From Hyposmocoma kahamanoa (lineage: Eukaryota > Arthropoda > Insecta > Lepidoptera > Cosmopterigidae), in assembly GCF_003589595.1 (NCBI RefSeq), contig NW_020654972.1:11236520-11300519 (forward strand): 64,000 nt of DNA. Direction: 5' to 3'. The notes beneath the pieces are model-generated. The model had not been told where the DNA came from. It saw only the letters and a program-made list of their open reading frames with translations, and did not search any database. A program made the position numbers and the translations under genes. Below, piece by piece: positions 11,404-21,415 of the stretch; position 1 is the first letter of the stretch, and every line of letters begins with the position of its first letter.

Positions 11404-11593
11404 ATTCTCGCGGTACACCCGGAAAACTTATCATCATCGCGAGTTCGCGGTATAACCCTCTATCGCACTACCGGGTGAAGAAAAGCAGCATCCAGACTCC
11501 CGTGAGAGAACCTATCCCTGGCGATCGTCGTGGAGCTTGAAGTCCGGAGAATTGGAACCTTGAGCTGCCACTGCTGTTGAGACCCGATAGGAG

Positions 11594-11611
11594 ATGCAGA
11601 TACTGCTGTGG
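11594..11611 (+). promoter_or_regulatory. Leader uORF and env splice donor
   Basis: An ATG at 11594 opens a six-codon uORF closed by TGA at 11612 in unspliced RNA. The donor GTGAGT begins at 11611, inside that uORF. Joined to an acceptor at 16593, the leader exon would enter the env frame in register, so the uORF start codon would become the env start codon. This is inference from phase and consensus, not an observed transcript. Confidence 0.55.
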
Positions 11612-11766
11612 TGAGTACTCTCTCGTTTACCAAGTTCCTATCTGCTCTATTTCCTGTCGTTCTATTTTATAAGTGTCACGCTGTGTCTGTCTATAGGCTA
11701 TTATCGTCATAGATTCGCTTTTGTTTGATTCCAAAAGTATAGGCCCGCGTTTAATTAAGTATAACA

Positions 11767-12852
11767 ATGGCGGAATCAGATTTCAAAACCCTGTCCGACC
11801 TTATGCCGCGATACGACGGTAATCCGAAACGGTTAAATATGTTTATTTCTGATGTCGATAACGTACTACAGCTGTTCCATATGGAAGGAGAATCATTTTC
11901 AAATTTAGTAGTATGTCTTATTAAAAGTAGACTTAGTGGCGGCGCTCTCGACGCGCTCGCGTACGAAAAATCTTTGAATACATGGCCTGACATTAAACAA
12001 GCCTTACTTCGTCGCTTAGGCGACCCCCGCAATGAGATACAGGTGATGCAGGACCTGTCGCGAACCCGCCGTCAGAAGTCAGAGGATTCTGAGGCGTATG
12101 GCAAACGTCTACGCGAAATTTTAGACACGCTGTACTCAGTAGGTAAAAACCCGGATAAATCGTATTACGAATGCATGGTTATCGAACAATACGTTAACCA
12201 ATTGGAGTTTCACGTGTCGTTAGGGGTTCGTATTGATAAACCTAATACACTGGAAGCAGCTATAATGGTAGCCCGACAGGAGGAGGCCAGATTAGCGGCT
12301 AATCCCCCCCCAGGAATGGTACAAAATAAGGGGAAGATGGATTTTCAAAAACATACTTTCCCACGTTTGAATATGCCTGCCTTTAACAGTAATAATTTCC
12401 AACCCCAATATGTGCAAAATGTTCAACCCCAATCTAGCTGGACGGCAGAGCAGCGTGCGCCACAGAAACCACCAATGTTACTGTGGCATCAGAAACCAAC
12501 TCAAGGTAACTTTAAAAATAATAATTCAGGCACATTTAGGAACTCTGGAGCTTTTCGGCAACCGAACATCCCGCAACGCCCTTGGAACCAGCCTCAGAAG
12601 GTGTCCGACGTTACGATGCGATCAGTATCAAAGCCACAGGCACCTAACTTTGGACAGCAGAACCTATTCTACATGGCCCCAGAAGAAGCAGACTCGAACG
12701 TAACTCAGGAGACTTACTATGATGAAGAAGCATACTCATATAACAACTATCAGACCAGTGAGGCCCCTTATGACCTACCATCTACTCATGAGACAGAGGT
12801 AAGTCCCAGTCAGAATTTTCCCGTCACCAACGAGGAAGACGACCACAGCTAG
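11767..12852 (+). CDS. gag: Errantivirus Gag polyprotein
   Basis: The 361-residue product is intact from an ATG at 11767 to TAG at 12850-12852. The N-terminal 180 residues are a helical retrotransposon-capsid region (DLMPRYDGNPKRLNMFISDV; later FHVSLGVRIDKPNTLEAA). The C-terminal half is rich in Asn, Gln and Pro and ends acidic. No CCHC knuckle is present, as is usual in errantiviruses. A long leader (11404-11766) precedes it. The last 60 bases overlap the pol frame. It would build the particle core. Confidence 0.9.
   Translation: MAESDFKTLSDLMPRYDGNPKRLNMFISDVDNVLQLFHMEGESFSNLVVCLIKSRLSGGALDALAYEKSLNTWPDIKQALLRRLGDPRNEIQVMQDLSRTRRQKSEDSEAYGKRLREILDTLYSVGKNPDKSYYECMVIEQYVNQLEFHVSLGVRIDKPNTLEAAIMVARQEEARLAANPPPGMVQNKGKMDFQKHTFPRLNMPAFNSNNFQPQYVQNVQPQSSWTAEQRAPQKPPMLLWHQKPTQGNFKNNNSGTFRNSGAFRQPNIPQRPWNQPQKVSDVTMRSVSKPQAPNFGQQNLFYMAPEEADSNVTQETYYDEEAYSYNNYQTSEAPYDLPSTHETEVSPSQNFPVTNEEDDHS
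12792..12852 (+). promoter_or_regulatory. Gag-pol overlap, probable -1 frameshift region
   Basis: The pol frame is open from 12792, just after a TGA, and lies -1 to gag. The first codon after the gag stop that could start translation is a TTG at 12882, so pol has no ATG of its own and must be made by frameshifting. The best candidate site is the T-and-C run near 12816-12822, which fits a tandem-slippage heptamer only imperfectly. A consensus splice donor (GAG|GTAAGT) also lies here at 12798. Confidence 0.5.
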
Positions 12853-12881
12853 TCAAACTCAACAACCACCACAAAGACCAC

Positions 12882-15800
12882 TTGCCTTACATAGAAATAC
12901 CCGAATTCCAAGGTAAGTTTTTAATAGATACTGGAGCCTCTCGCTCTATGTTATCACCAAGCGCTGTTTATGGCACTAAATTAGAAAACTTCGTCACTTA
13001 CGAACCATTTGAAGTTAAAACCGCCCACGCACGATCAACTCATGATTTCGTCGCGCACATACCACTGCCTCCCCTATTTAATAGTAATGTGCAACATAAA
13101 TTTTTACTGTTCGATTTTGACCCTAAGTACAAAGGTTTAATTGGTCTTGACTTACTAAAAAATATGTCTAGCAATATTGATCTGAAGGACAAAATGTTAC
13201 GAACTTCATCTGCCGCGATACCCATTCATTTTGATCACCCAACTCGAAAGCTTAACATAGATCCCAGTTGTGAAAAGCTTATTACGGTCAAGACGCACTA
13301 TACGGATGGCTACTACTTACACGATGAGCACGCGTGGTCCCCTGATGTAATATCCCCAGCAGCTCTCGTTACTGTCAAGAATGGGTTATTCCGTACAACT
13401 GTCCGGAATTCCTCTAACAAAATAACTACATTCTTTAATACAGAACCATTTCACCTAGTGCCACAATCAGAAGCTCTAGATACCTGTGAATTCAACTCAA
13501 TAGAAACAACCAAAGAACTTGACAGAGAACTGTGCGAAAATTTAAAAAACATCCGCACAAATCATTTGAATGAGGAGGAAGAACGTGAACTTACAAAATT
13601 GTGTTACAATTATAGAGATATATTTTATTCTGAAAATATCCCCTTAACTTTCACTCACGCGGTAAAGCATGAGCTACGCGTGCGTGACAACACGCCTATC
13701 TTTGTACGTAGCTACAGACAGCCACCCCAACAGCGTGCCGAAATCAAAAGTCAAATTGATAATCTACTCAGCCAAGGTATTATCCGTGAAAGCGTATCCC
13801 CTTGGTCATGTCCTGTGCACATCGTCCCCAAGAAACCAGATGCCTCAGGTAATGTCAAATGGCGACTAGTCATTGACTACAGACGCCTTAACGATAGGAT
13901 AGTAGAGGACAAGTACCCCCTCCCTAATATTTACGATATCTTAGACAGAGTAGGGCGTGCCCAGTATTTCACCACTCTGGATCTGGCCAGTGGATACCAC
14001 CAGGTGGAAATGCACCCTAACGATGTAGAGAAGACCGCTTTCTCCACTGAGAGAGGTCATTACGAATTCTTACGAATGCCCTTCGGCCTAAAGAACGCCC
14101 CAAGCACTTTCCAGAGACTTATGGACCACATCCTCCGTGGAATCGATAATGTCTTTACGTACTTGGATGACGTCATTATTGTATCTACTTCCCTACAAGA
14201 GCACATTGAGAAAATCAAACAAGTTTTTGACAGATTTAAAATTCACAATCTCAAAGTGCAATTAGCGAAATCGGAATTCCTTAAGAAACAAGTGACTTTC
14301 CTAGGACATGAACTTACATCAGATGGTCTTAAACCAAACACCAATAAGATCAAAGCCGTTCTAGACTTTCCCATGCCTGTTACTCACAAAGATGTCAAAG
14401 ACTTTTTAGGTTTGGTGGGATACTATAGGAAATTCATCCGCGACTTCGCTAGATTGACTAAGCCCTTAACCGAATGTTTGAAGAAAGGCAGACGAGTTGT
14501 CCATTCCCCCGCATTTATAGACGCCGTTCAAAAATGTAAGCAATTACTGACAAACGGACCCATTTTACAATACCCAGATTTTGATAGACCTTTTATCTTA
14601 ACAACAGATGCCTCTGACGTCGCTCTGGGTGCAGTATTATCCCAGGGTACAGTAGGTTCAGACAAACCCGTAGCGTACGCTTCACGTACACTCTCTGACA
14701 CGGAAACCCGCTACTCTACTATCGAAAAGGAATTACTCGCCATAATATGGGCGGTAAAGTATTTCCGACCGTATTTATATGGTAGAAAGTTCTACATTTA
14801 TACAGACCATCGGCCCTTAACCTGGCTGATGTCCTTAAAGGACCCTGACTCGAAGTTAACGCGCTGGCGTCTTCGATTAGCGGAGTATGACTACTCTATA
14901 GTCTACAAAAAAGGCAAACAGAATACGAACGCCGATGCCTTATCAAGAGCCAAGATTTTTCATAATAGCATCGAATCTCTCGTTGTTAATTTTGATGACA
15001 ACGAAAACGATGACATGATTAACCAGATCTTCGATAATGCCCGTAGAGAAGCAGAGAACATGCCTAATAACCCAAACCAACCCCTAGCTCCCGTAGGCGA
15101 CTCTGGTACCCACATTAATCAAGATGATGCCCCCATTGTGCTACCAATCACTGCTGAATCCGAAACCGTGAGCACAACTTCTGCTGGACCAAGCCAGCTA
15201 ATATCTACCAACCATACGCAGGCAGACAATGAAAACCAGGGTATACCCATCGTCACTGATGCTATCGACAGACAATTGAAACAGTTTTACATCCGTTCCA
15301 CACCAGGTTCAGAGTACAGAGTAGACGATAGGTCCACCAATGCTAGAGTAGTGATAAAAGACGTTTTCATCCCTGTCAACAACACCGAGCCAGAAATAGT
15401 TCGCTTTCTCAAAGAACACACGATAGCAGACCGCACTTTCTATTGCTTCTTTCACAGTGAAGATCTCTATTTAGCATTTTCTAGAATCTATACTACTGTA
15501 TTTAATGAACGAGGTCCTAAATTATTTAGATGTACTGCTCGTGTCACCCTCGTGGAAAATAAAACAGAACAAACAGAGATTATTAAGAAATTCCACGAAG
15601 GTAAACGGATACATAGAGGTATCCAAGAAACCTACAAACAAATTCAAAAACACTACCATTGGCCTAACATGTTACTTACGGTCCAGGCGTATGTCAATAA
15701 ATGCGAGGTGTGTCTACAGGGAAAATACGAAAGAAACCCCTTACGTCCGCCCTTAGCCGTAACAGAAACACCAACGAAACCAATGGAGCACCTTTTTATG

Positions 15801-16640
15801 GACCTGTATTCCACTGGAGGTGCTACCTTTTTGACCATCATCGACAACTTCTCAAAATTTGCCCAGGCGATCCCATTAACCGCTTCTAGCAGTATACACG
15901 TCGCTGATGCTCTGCTACAACACTTTTCCATACTAGGCTTACCTATCAAGGTAACTACAGATTCAGACTCTAAGTTCGACAATGACGTCATTAGAGAAAT
16001 CTGTGCGTCACACAATATCCTCATTCATTTTACTACCCCTTACAACCCAAATTCAAACTCACCAATCGAACGATTCCATTCGACAATTTCAGAAATCATA
16101 CGTTTACAGAGACTCACTAACAAAGATGATACTATACAGACCCTCATGAAATACTCCTTGATAGCCTATAACAACTCTATTCATTCAACGACCGGTTATA
16201 CACCTCGCGAACTATTATTTGGCCACACGGAATCTAGGAACCCATTGGAAATTTACTACCCTAGAGAGTTTTATCAAGATTATGTCCTTAAACACCACGC
16301 TAATGCCATAGCAGTACAGGAGTGTGTAACCGCCAATATGTCATCAAACAAGGAACAAATAATCACCAAACGTAACCAGCACGCCGAAGCGATCCAATTC
16401 AAGGTAGGTGAGACCGTTTTTAAACAGGTGGCGAAGACAGCGAGGAACGATAAAACGAAACCAGTATTTAAAGGTCCGTATAAAATCATCCATTTGCACC
16501 CCAATAACGTGGCTGAAATCGTAGGCAGTCACCCTAACGCTAAGTCAATACGCGTGCACTTTAGACTACTTAGGAGACCCCATCTTGTTGCAGGTCAACT
16601 TTCGCAGGAACCTTCTGGTTCTTCGCAGCAGCCACCATGA
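12882..16640 (+). CDS. pol: Errantivirus Pol polyprotein (protease, RT, RNase H, integrase)
   Basis: Intact over 1,252 residues counted from 12882, although translation must enter by -1 frameshift from gag. Retropepsin has DTGAS at about residue 16. RT has LVIDYRRLND, FGLKNAPSTFQ and YLDD at about 426-429. RNase H begins at TTDASDVALG near 575. Integrase has the HHCC zinc-binding region near 905-945 (HRGIQETYKQ and KCEVCLQ). Its core residues are Asp in FMDLYS near 973, Asp in TTDSDSK near 1025 and Glu in SPIERF near 1062, so the D,D(35)E set is complete. The domain order is that of Ty3/gypsy. The last bases overlap the env ATG. Confidence 0.93.
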   Translation: MPYIEIPEFQGKFLIDTGASRSMLSPSAVYGTKLENFVTYEPFEVKTAHARSTHDFVAHIPLPPLFNSNVQHKFLLFDFDPKYKGLIGLDLLKNMSSNIDLKDKMLRTSSAAIPIHFDHPTRKLNIDPSCEKLITVKTHYTDGYYLHDEHAWSPDVISPAALVTVKNGLFRTTVRNSSNKITTFFNTEPFHLVPQSEALDTCEFNSIETTKELDRELCENLKNIRTNHLNEEEERELTKLCYNYRDIFYSENIPLTFTHAVKHELRVRDNTPIFVRSYRQPPQQRAEIKSQIDNLLSQGIIRESVSPWSCPVHIVPKKPDASGNVKWRLVIDYRRLNDRIVEDKYPLPNIYDILDRVGRAQYFTTLDLASGYHQVEMHPNDVEKTAFSTERGHYEFLRMPFGLKNAPSTFQRLMDHILRGIDNVFTYLDDVIIVSTSLQEHIEKIKQVFDRFKIHNLKVQLAKSEFLKKQVTFLGHELTSDGLKPNTNKIKAVLDFPMPVTHKDVKDFLGLVGYYRKFIRDFARLTKPLTECLKKGRRVVHSPAFIDAVQKCKQLLTNGPILQYPDFDRPFILTTDASDVALGAVLSQGTVGSDKPVAYASRTLSDTETRYSTIEKELLAIIWAVKYFRPYLYGRKFYIYTDHRPLTWLMSLKDPDSKLTRWRLRLAEYDYSIVYKKGKQNTNADALSRAKIFHNSIESLVVNFDDNENDDMINQIFDNARREAENMPNNPNQPLAPVGDSGTHINQDDAPIVLPITAESETVSTTSAGPSQLISTNHTQADNENQGIPIVTDAIDRQLKQFYIRSTPGSEYRVDDRSTNARVVIKDVFIPVNNTEPEIVRFLKEHTIADRTFYCFFHSEDLYLAFSRIYTTVFNERGPKLFRCTARVTLVENKTEQTEIIKKFHEGKRIHRGIQETYKQIQKHYHWPNMLLTVQAYVNKCEVCLQGKYERNPLRPPLAVTETPTKPMEHLFMDLYSTGGATFLTIIDNFSKFAQAIPLTASSSIHVADALLQHFSILGLPIKVTTDSDSKFDNDVIREICASHNILIHFTTPYNPNSNSPIERFHSTISEIIRLQRLTNKDDTIQTLMKYSLIAYNNSIHSTTGYTPRELLFGHTESRNPLEIYYPREFYQDYVLKHHANAIAVQECVTANMSSNKEQIITKRNQHAEAIQFKVGETVFKQVAKTARNDKTKPVFKGPYKIIHLHPNNVAEIVGSHPNAKSIRVHFRLLRRPHLVAGQLSQEPSGSSQQPP

Positions 16641-18289
16641 CCATAACCAAAGTAGATTCATCTTCCGGTGCCCTTTTGCTTAAAGAAGGAAAAATCCTAA
16701 AACAAGTAGAAACTTTCAATTTGGTTTGTGTATATAATATATCAGATATTCATGTAGCTTCTCTTAAATTGTTGGAACTATTTATACGAACTAAGGCTTT
16801 CGAAACTCATACGACACATGAAGCTCAACATCATTCATATAAGGAGCAAATAACTCATACATTTAGCTTAATTGACGATAAAATGTTGTTTCTATCACCT
16901 CATAGCAGAGTCAAGCGTGGCCTTATCAACGGGTTAGGCTCAGTAGTCAAAGCCATAACAGGCAACCTCGACAACGACGACGCTGTGAAAATAGAACAAG
17001 AAATTTACAAGTTAAAACACAACATTGCCGACTTATCCACTCGGCAGAAACACTCTGTCGTCCTAGCAGAGAAAACTATCTCTGATTTTAATAAGCACTT
17101 GCAAGCGGTCGTTAATAATCAAATAAAACTAGAAGCCGCGCTGCTGAACACTACCACTAGCTCCAAAGCGACCCTTACGCAGATACATTTTTTAAATATA
17201 TATGTTCAATTAGATTTTAGCCTGCAAATTATTTTAGACACACTGATGCTTTTAGAAGACGCTATCACTTTCTCCCAGTTAGGAGTTATGCACCCTAGTA
17301 TCATTAAACCCCAAAATTTAGTACATGAAATGCTGCAATTACAACATAACTATTCTTTGATACCTATTACAAATATTAACATCAATAACATCCATCAAAT
17401 AGAGCGATCTATAGAGGTTAAGGCGTATAGTACAGCACAGACTCTGACTTTCATTTTGGATATCCCATCTGTCGCCACTCAGGCATATGATCTAATCCAC
17501 ATATATTCCATTCCGAGCCCTCTAAACCTAACCGTTATTCCTAAGTCCAAATTCCTTGCACTTGGAAGCGAAGAGTACGCATACCTAGGTGGCAACTGCC
17601 GGCAGATCAATGATGCCCTCCAGCTCTGCAAGCAATTGGAGACGAAGAACATCAAGGAAACCAAGGATTGCATGCTGTCGCTCCTGAACCACGAAGAGGC
17701 GAACTGTACCTATGCCAGGATGAACTTGAAAAAAGGAAAATTTCAGAAGCTCACACCCACCAGCTGGCTGGTCATCTTACCAAGAGACGAACTTCTCAGA
17801 TCAATCTGCAACGCTAGAACAGATTACAGACGACTTAATGGCGTTTACATTATCTCACTCTCGGAGCAGTGTCAAGTAAAAGTCATGAACAGAACCCTAA
17901 CCTCACATAGTAGCGCCATAATCACACATGATGTTATTCCACTACCACCGGAACTAATTTCAACCCCCGAGGATATTCATTACAATCTGCAACTGGAAGA
18001 CATCAACTTGGACGATCTACATCAACTCATTAACAATGTAGCCGAGATGAAAATTGAGCCCGACATCGACAATTGGACAGCAATTGCTACTACCCCTAGC
18101 TGGCCTACCTTATTGTTATATGCCCTAGGCGCTGCTCTACTCTCCTGGAAACTCTACAGATATTTCAACAGAAAGCAGCAGTATCCAACTCAAACAACAG
18201 TCGTCACACCAGAGTCAACAACGCCCAAAGATGCTGGAAGCTGCGATGCACGCTTCTTTCTTAAGGAGGGAGGAGTTACCAGGACGTAA
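16594..18289 (+). CDS. env: Errantivirus Env, baculovirus F-like fusion protein
   Basis: Open for 550 residues from the ATG at 16637; the frame is also open upstream to at least 16594, where a good acceptor (TTGTTGCAG|G) lies. A furin-type RVKR site at residues 91-94 (counted from 16637) precedes a hydrophobic, Gly-rich fusion-peptide-like segment. Heptad-rich helices follow, then a Cys-rich region around 310-390. One membrane span occupies about 488-510, before a short basic tail. The layout matches the Baculo_F/errantivirus Env family. The ATG at 16637 gives no signal peptide, but reading from the acceptor adds a hydrophobic stretch, supporting spliced expression. The frame passes through the polypurine tract and stops inside the 3' LTR. 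Confidence 0.88.
18263..18273 (+). other. Polypurine tract
   Basis: AAGGAGGGAGG immediately before the right LTR, the expected primer for plus-strand synthesis. It also lies inside the env coding frame. Confidence 0.85.
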
Positions 18290-18493
18290 CGCCTGGTTAT
18301 TGCTGACGACGTACCTACGCATCTACATACACGTGCCGTTTTATTGCAAGATTGTCTATAATGCATTTCTGAATTACCAATTTGTTATTTTATTTATAGT
18401 CAGTCTCATTACAGCTCTTATTGAATAAACAACGTCTTTTTATAATTAAATTTACTTTTTAAAAACCTATTTTTCGATCGCCAATACATATCT
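18274..18493 (+). repeat. Errantivirus 3' LTR
   Basis: 220 bp with no difference seen from the 5' LTR. The first 16 bases contain the end and stop codon of env. Followed by the CCGG target duplication. Confidence 0.92.
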
Positions 18494-18919
18494 CCGGTGA
18501 AAAGAAAATTTTGGTAAAATGGCGAGTTGAAACGGAAACAAAATTACGAAATACAATTGGGCAACCTTTTAAATAATTTACAAGCAATAACATTTCCGTT
18601 TTTCATAAATTAAAACGACAACAGCTAATCAAATGATTTTAAAAATGTCAAACAAAAGAAATCTAATAATATTTAAGTTGGTAGTAACACATCCGGCCGT
18701 TTTTTTTTTCGTCCTTCGGAACAGTCAAAGGCCATACTGCCAATTATAAAACATCCGGCTATAAATGAACAACAAAATGAATTCCGTTGAAAGTGTATTC
18801 GTTAGATAGTCGAGGCAAATAAATAAAAGACTTTAAAAGTTACTTTTCTTCTTCTTTTTTTTTTTGAACGACGTTGGTGTAAGCTGAAAAAAATACATAT
18901 CTTTGTTAATTACGACACA
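18494..18919. other. No gene seen
   Basis: A/T-rich sequence continuing from the errantivirus target site. No long frame or recognisable element. Confidence 0.4.
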
Positions 18920-19365
18920 GGTTGCTTATGTGGCCACAATAACCGTGCTGAAATGGCCCTCCCTGGCGTCTCGCATCTCGTTGTCCGTAACTGAGGATAT
19001 AACAACCACATAAACCGACTTGCGCATAAGATTATTGTTATTTTAAGTGGTCACAGTAACCGCGTTGAACGGCCCTCGCTAGCGTCACAGATCTCGTTGT
19101 CTGTAACTGAGGATGTAACAACCACATAAACCGACTTGCGCATAAGATTATTTTAAGTGGTCACAATAACCGCGTTGAACAGTCCTCGCTAGCGTCACAG
19201 ATCTCGTTGTCTCTAACTGAGGATGTAACAACCACATAAGCCGACTTGCGCATAAGAATGTTATTTTATGCGGTCACAGTAACCGCGTTGAACGGCCCTC
19301 GCTGGCGTCACAGATCTCGTTGTCTGTAACTGAGGATGTAGCAACCACATAAACTGCCTTGTTCC
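18920..19365. repeat. Four-copy tandem array, unit about 110-118 bp
   Basis: The marker TGCGCATAAG recurs at 19021, 19137 and 19247 (steps 116 and 110). Each unit runs from a TTATGTGG- or TTTAAGTGG-like start to CAACCACATAA. The ends are imperfect inverted repeats of one another, so each unit resembles a small hairpin or MITE. The first copy is the most diverged. Confidence 0.8.
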
Positions 19366-20282
19366 TACGTTAAAATTGTTTCGAACTCCATCGGTGTCCT
19401 ATCGTTGCTTGTTTGCAGTGAAGTGAAAGGACCGAGTGCCACTGCTCGATCACAGCGCACCCAAAGAGTCCGACTCCCATCGTGATATGTTTTAGTCAAC
19501 GTAAGTTTGTCAATGGATCCCAGCACATCCACCAAATTTTGTCGCCACTTTGTTATTTTTGGATTTAGACTAGACTGTAATACCTATATACCTGGTTCAA
19601 ATATTCTCAATGTAGATGTTGAGGGACGACAAAAGATACTTAATTTATAGATGTACACTTAAAATAATAACACATAGAAACCTAGCCCGCACACGCTAAG
19701 TGAGGCAAATTGTAGGACGCCCTATGGGCTTACGCGAGCGAGCGGGCTGTCAGTGCTCAAGGTCAAGTTGTACCGCGAACAGCTCAAAAATTTTTGCTAA
19801 TAATGACGAAATTTGCGGTAATTGGGTTTAAAAATTTAAAATTTAAAAAAGACAAACATAAAATAGACACTAACATTACATTCCACAAGGAAGTAACGCG
19901 TTTCAACTTGTATTTTTATGTAAATATTCACTAAAACCGAAAATTAATTTCGTTGCAACAAGACACGAAAATGTTGCAAAGTAACGGATTTCTTTCTCCC
20001 AATTTTGCTATTCTGTTTCAAAATAATTATATTACGTAATTTTTTGAGAATAGGCAATATCGCGATGGCTGCAGATTTTTTTTTATTCTAATGTAAGTGT
20101 GCATTTGACCTCCATTTCTGCAAGTTAAATGCGTACAAATGTTGTTTACAAAGAGCAACCCCCAGAGTTTCTTGCTCATACTTCTCGGGGGAATCTGCCT
20201 TACGAATGAGCGGTAGTTTAAGCAATGTGACGATTTCTAGTGTAATAATGCTTACCTATGAAATGAAGATTATTTTATTTTG
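19366..20282. other. No confirmed gene; exon-like stretch and a LINE scrap
   Basis: 19380-19503 is less A/T-rich and ends with a consensus donor (CAAC|GTAAGT at 19501). A 45-codon frame starts with ATG at 19514 and ends near 19650; I do not recognise it. 20130-20235 is the reverse complement of the sequence near 52060-52150, the tail of another LINE family. Confidence 0.35.
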
Positions 20283-21290
20283 ATTCTGGGTATCGTTTAC
20301 GGGGTATATGGGGGTGCTCATTACGAATATAATACTTATTTCTAAATCCAAGATGGCGGACACAATTAAAAAAAAATGCAATATGGGTATGCTCATTACG
20401 AATTTAGTATTTGGGGATGCACATTACGAATATGGCACTCATTTCTAAATCCAAGATGGCGGGCGCGGTTTTTCGAATAATGGCAAGTTGGGTATCGTTT
20501 TCGAGATATTTGGGGGTGCTCATTACGAATATAGCACTTATTTGTAAATCCAAGATGGCGGACACGATTTTTCAAAAAATGCTATATGGGTATCCTTTTC
20601 GAGGTATTTGGGGATGCTCAATTCGAATATGGCACTCATTTCTAAATCCAAGATGGCGGGCACGATTTTTCGAATAATTGCAAGTTGGGTATCGTTTTCG
20701 AGATATTTGGGAATGTGCAATACAAATATGGCATTCATTTCTAAATCCAAGATGGCAAACACGACAGTTCAAACAAAAGCAATATTCGTAATGAGCACCC
20801 CCAAATACCTCGAAAACGATACCCAACTTGCCATTATGTGAAAAATCGTGCCCGCCATCTTGGATTTACAAATAGTGCCATATTCACATTGAGCATCCCC
20901 AAATACCTCGAAAATAATACCCATATAGCATTTTTTTTTTAAATCGTGTCCGCCATCTTGGATTTAGAAATGAGTGCCATATTCGTAATGAGCACCCCCA
21001 AATACCTTGTAAATGATACCCATATTGCATTTATTTGAAAACTCGTGTCCGCCATCTTGGATTTAGAAATAAATGCTATATTTGTAATGAGCACCCCCAA
21101 ATACCTTGAAAACGATACCCAACTTGCCATTATTCGAAAAATCGTGCCCGCCATCTTGGATTTAGAAATGAGTGCCATATTCGTAATGAGCATCCCCAAA
21201 TACCTCGAAAAGGATAGGTACCCCACATAGCATTTTTTGAAAAATCGTGTCCGCCATCTTAGATTTACAAATAAGTGCTATATTCGTTTT
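20283..21290. repeat. Inverted duplication of a five-unit array carrying YY1/PHO-like motifs
   Basis: Five units of about 100 bp in forward orientation are followed by five in reverse. The CCAAGATGGCGG motif, or its complement, starts at 20348, 20451, 20550, 20648, 20747 (degenerate), 20852, 20950, 21049, 21148 and 21251 (degenerate). The spacings are 103, 99, 98, 99 on the left and 98, 99, 99, 103 on the right, nearly mirror-symmetric about 20805. The units otherwise share a GGGTATCGTTTTCGAGATAT block and GTGCTCATTACGAATAT. AAGATGGCGG is the known core recognised by YY1 and its insect relative Pleiohomeotic; binding here is inference. Confidence 0.85.
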
Positions 21291-21415
21291 TTATCGACAA
21301 AACCGAGCATATCTGTAGGCACCTGATCGATATTGTCGATCGACAGTAACGATCGACAAAATCGAGCACATCTGTAGGCACCTGAGCGACAATGTCGGGC
21401 AAATCTGTAGGCACC
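21291..21415. repeat. Short tandem repeat with ATCTGTAGGCACCT
   Basis: ATCTGTAGGCACCT occurs three times (about 21311, 21370, 21402), each preceded by TCGACAAAATCGAGCA-like or TGTCGGGCA sequence. TCGATCGACA palindromic elements sit between the first two. Confidence 0.7.

Larger units (their letters stand above)
11171..18493 (+). mobile_element. Complete errantivirus (insect endogenous retrovirus)
   Basis: The element spans 7,323 bp with two 220-bp LTRs that read as identical and a 4-bp CCGG duplication on each side (11167-11170 and 18494-18497). A tRNA-Ser-type primer-binding site follows the left LTR and a polypurine tract precedes the right one. Gag, pol and env are all open and in the canonical order. 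LTRs beginning AGT and a 4-bp duplication fit the gypsy/errantivirus group. Identical LTRs imply recent insertion. This is an old-style provirus within an insect genome; infectivity cannot be judged from the sequence. Confidence 0.93.

Noticed and set aside
20411..21230. Repeated 60-95 codon frames on both strands in the palindromic array
   Set aside because: They repeat the same peptide because the DNA is repeated; base pattern and mirror symmetry point to non-coding DNA.
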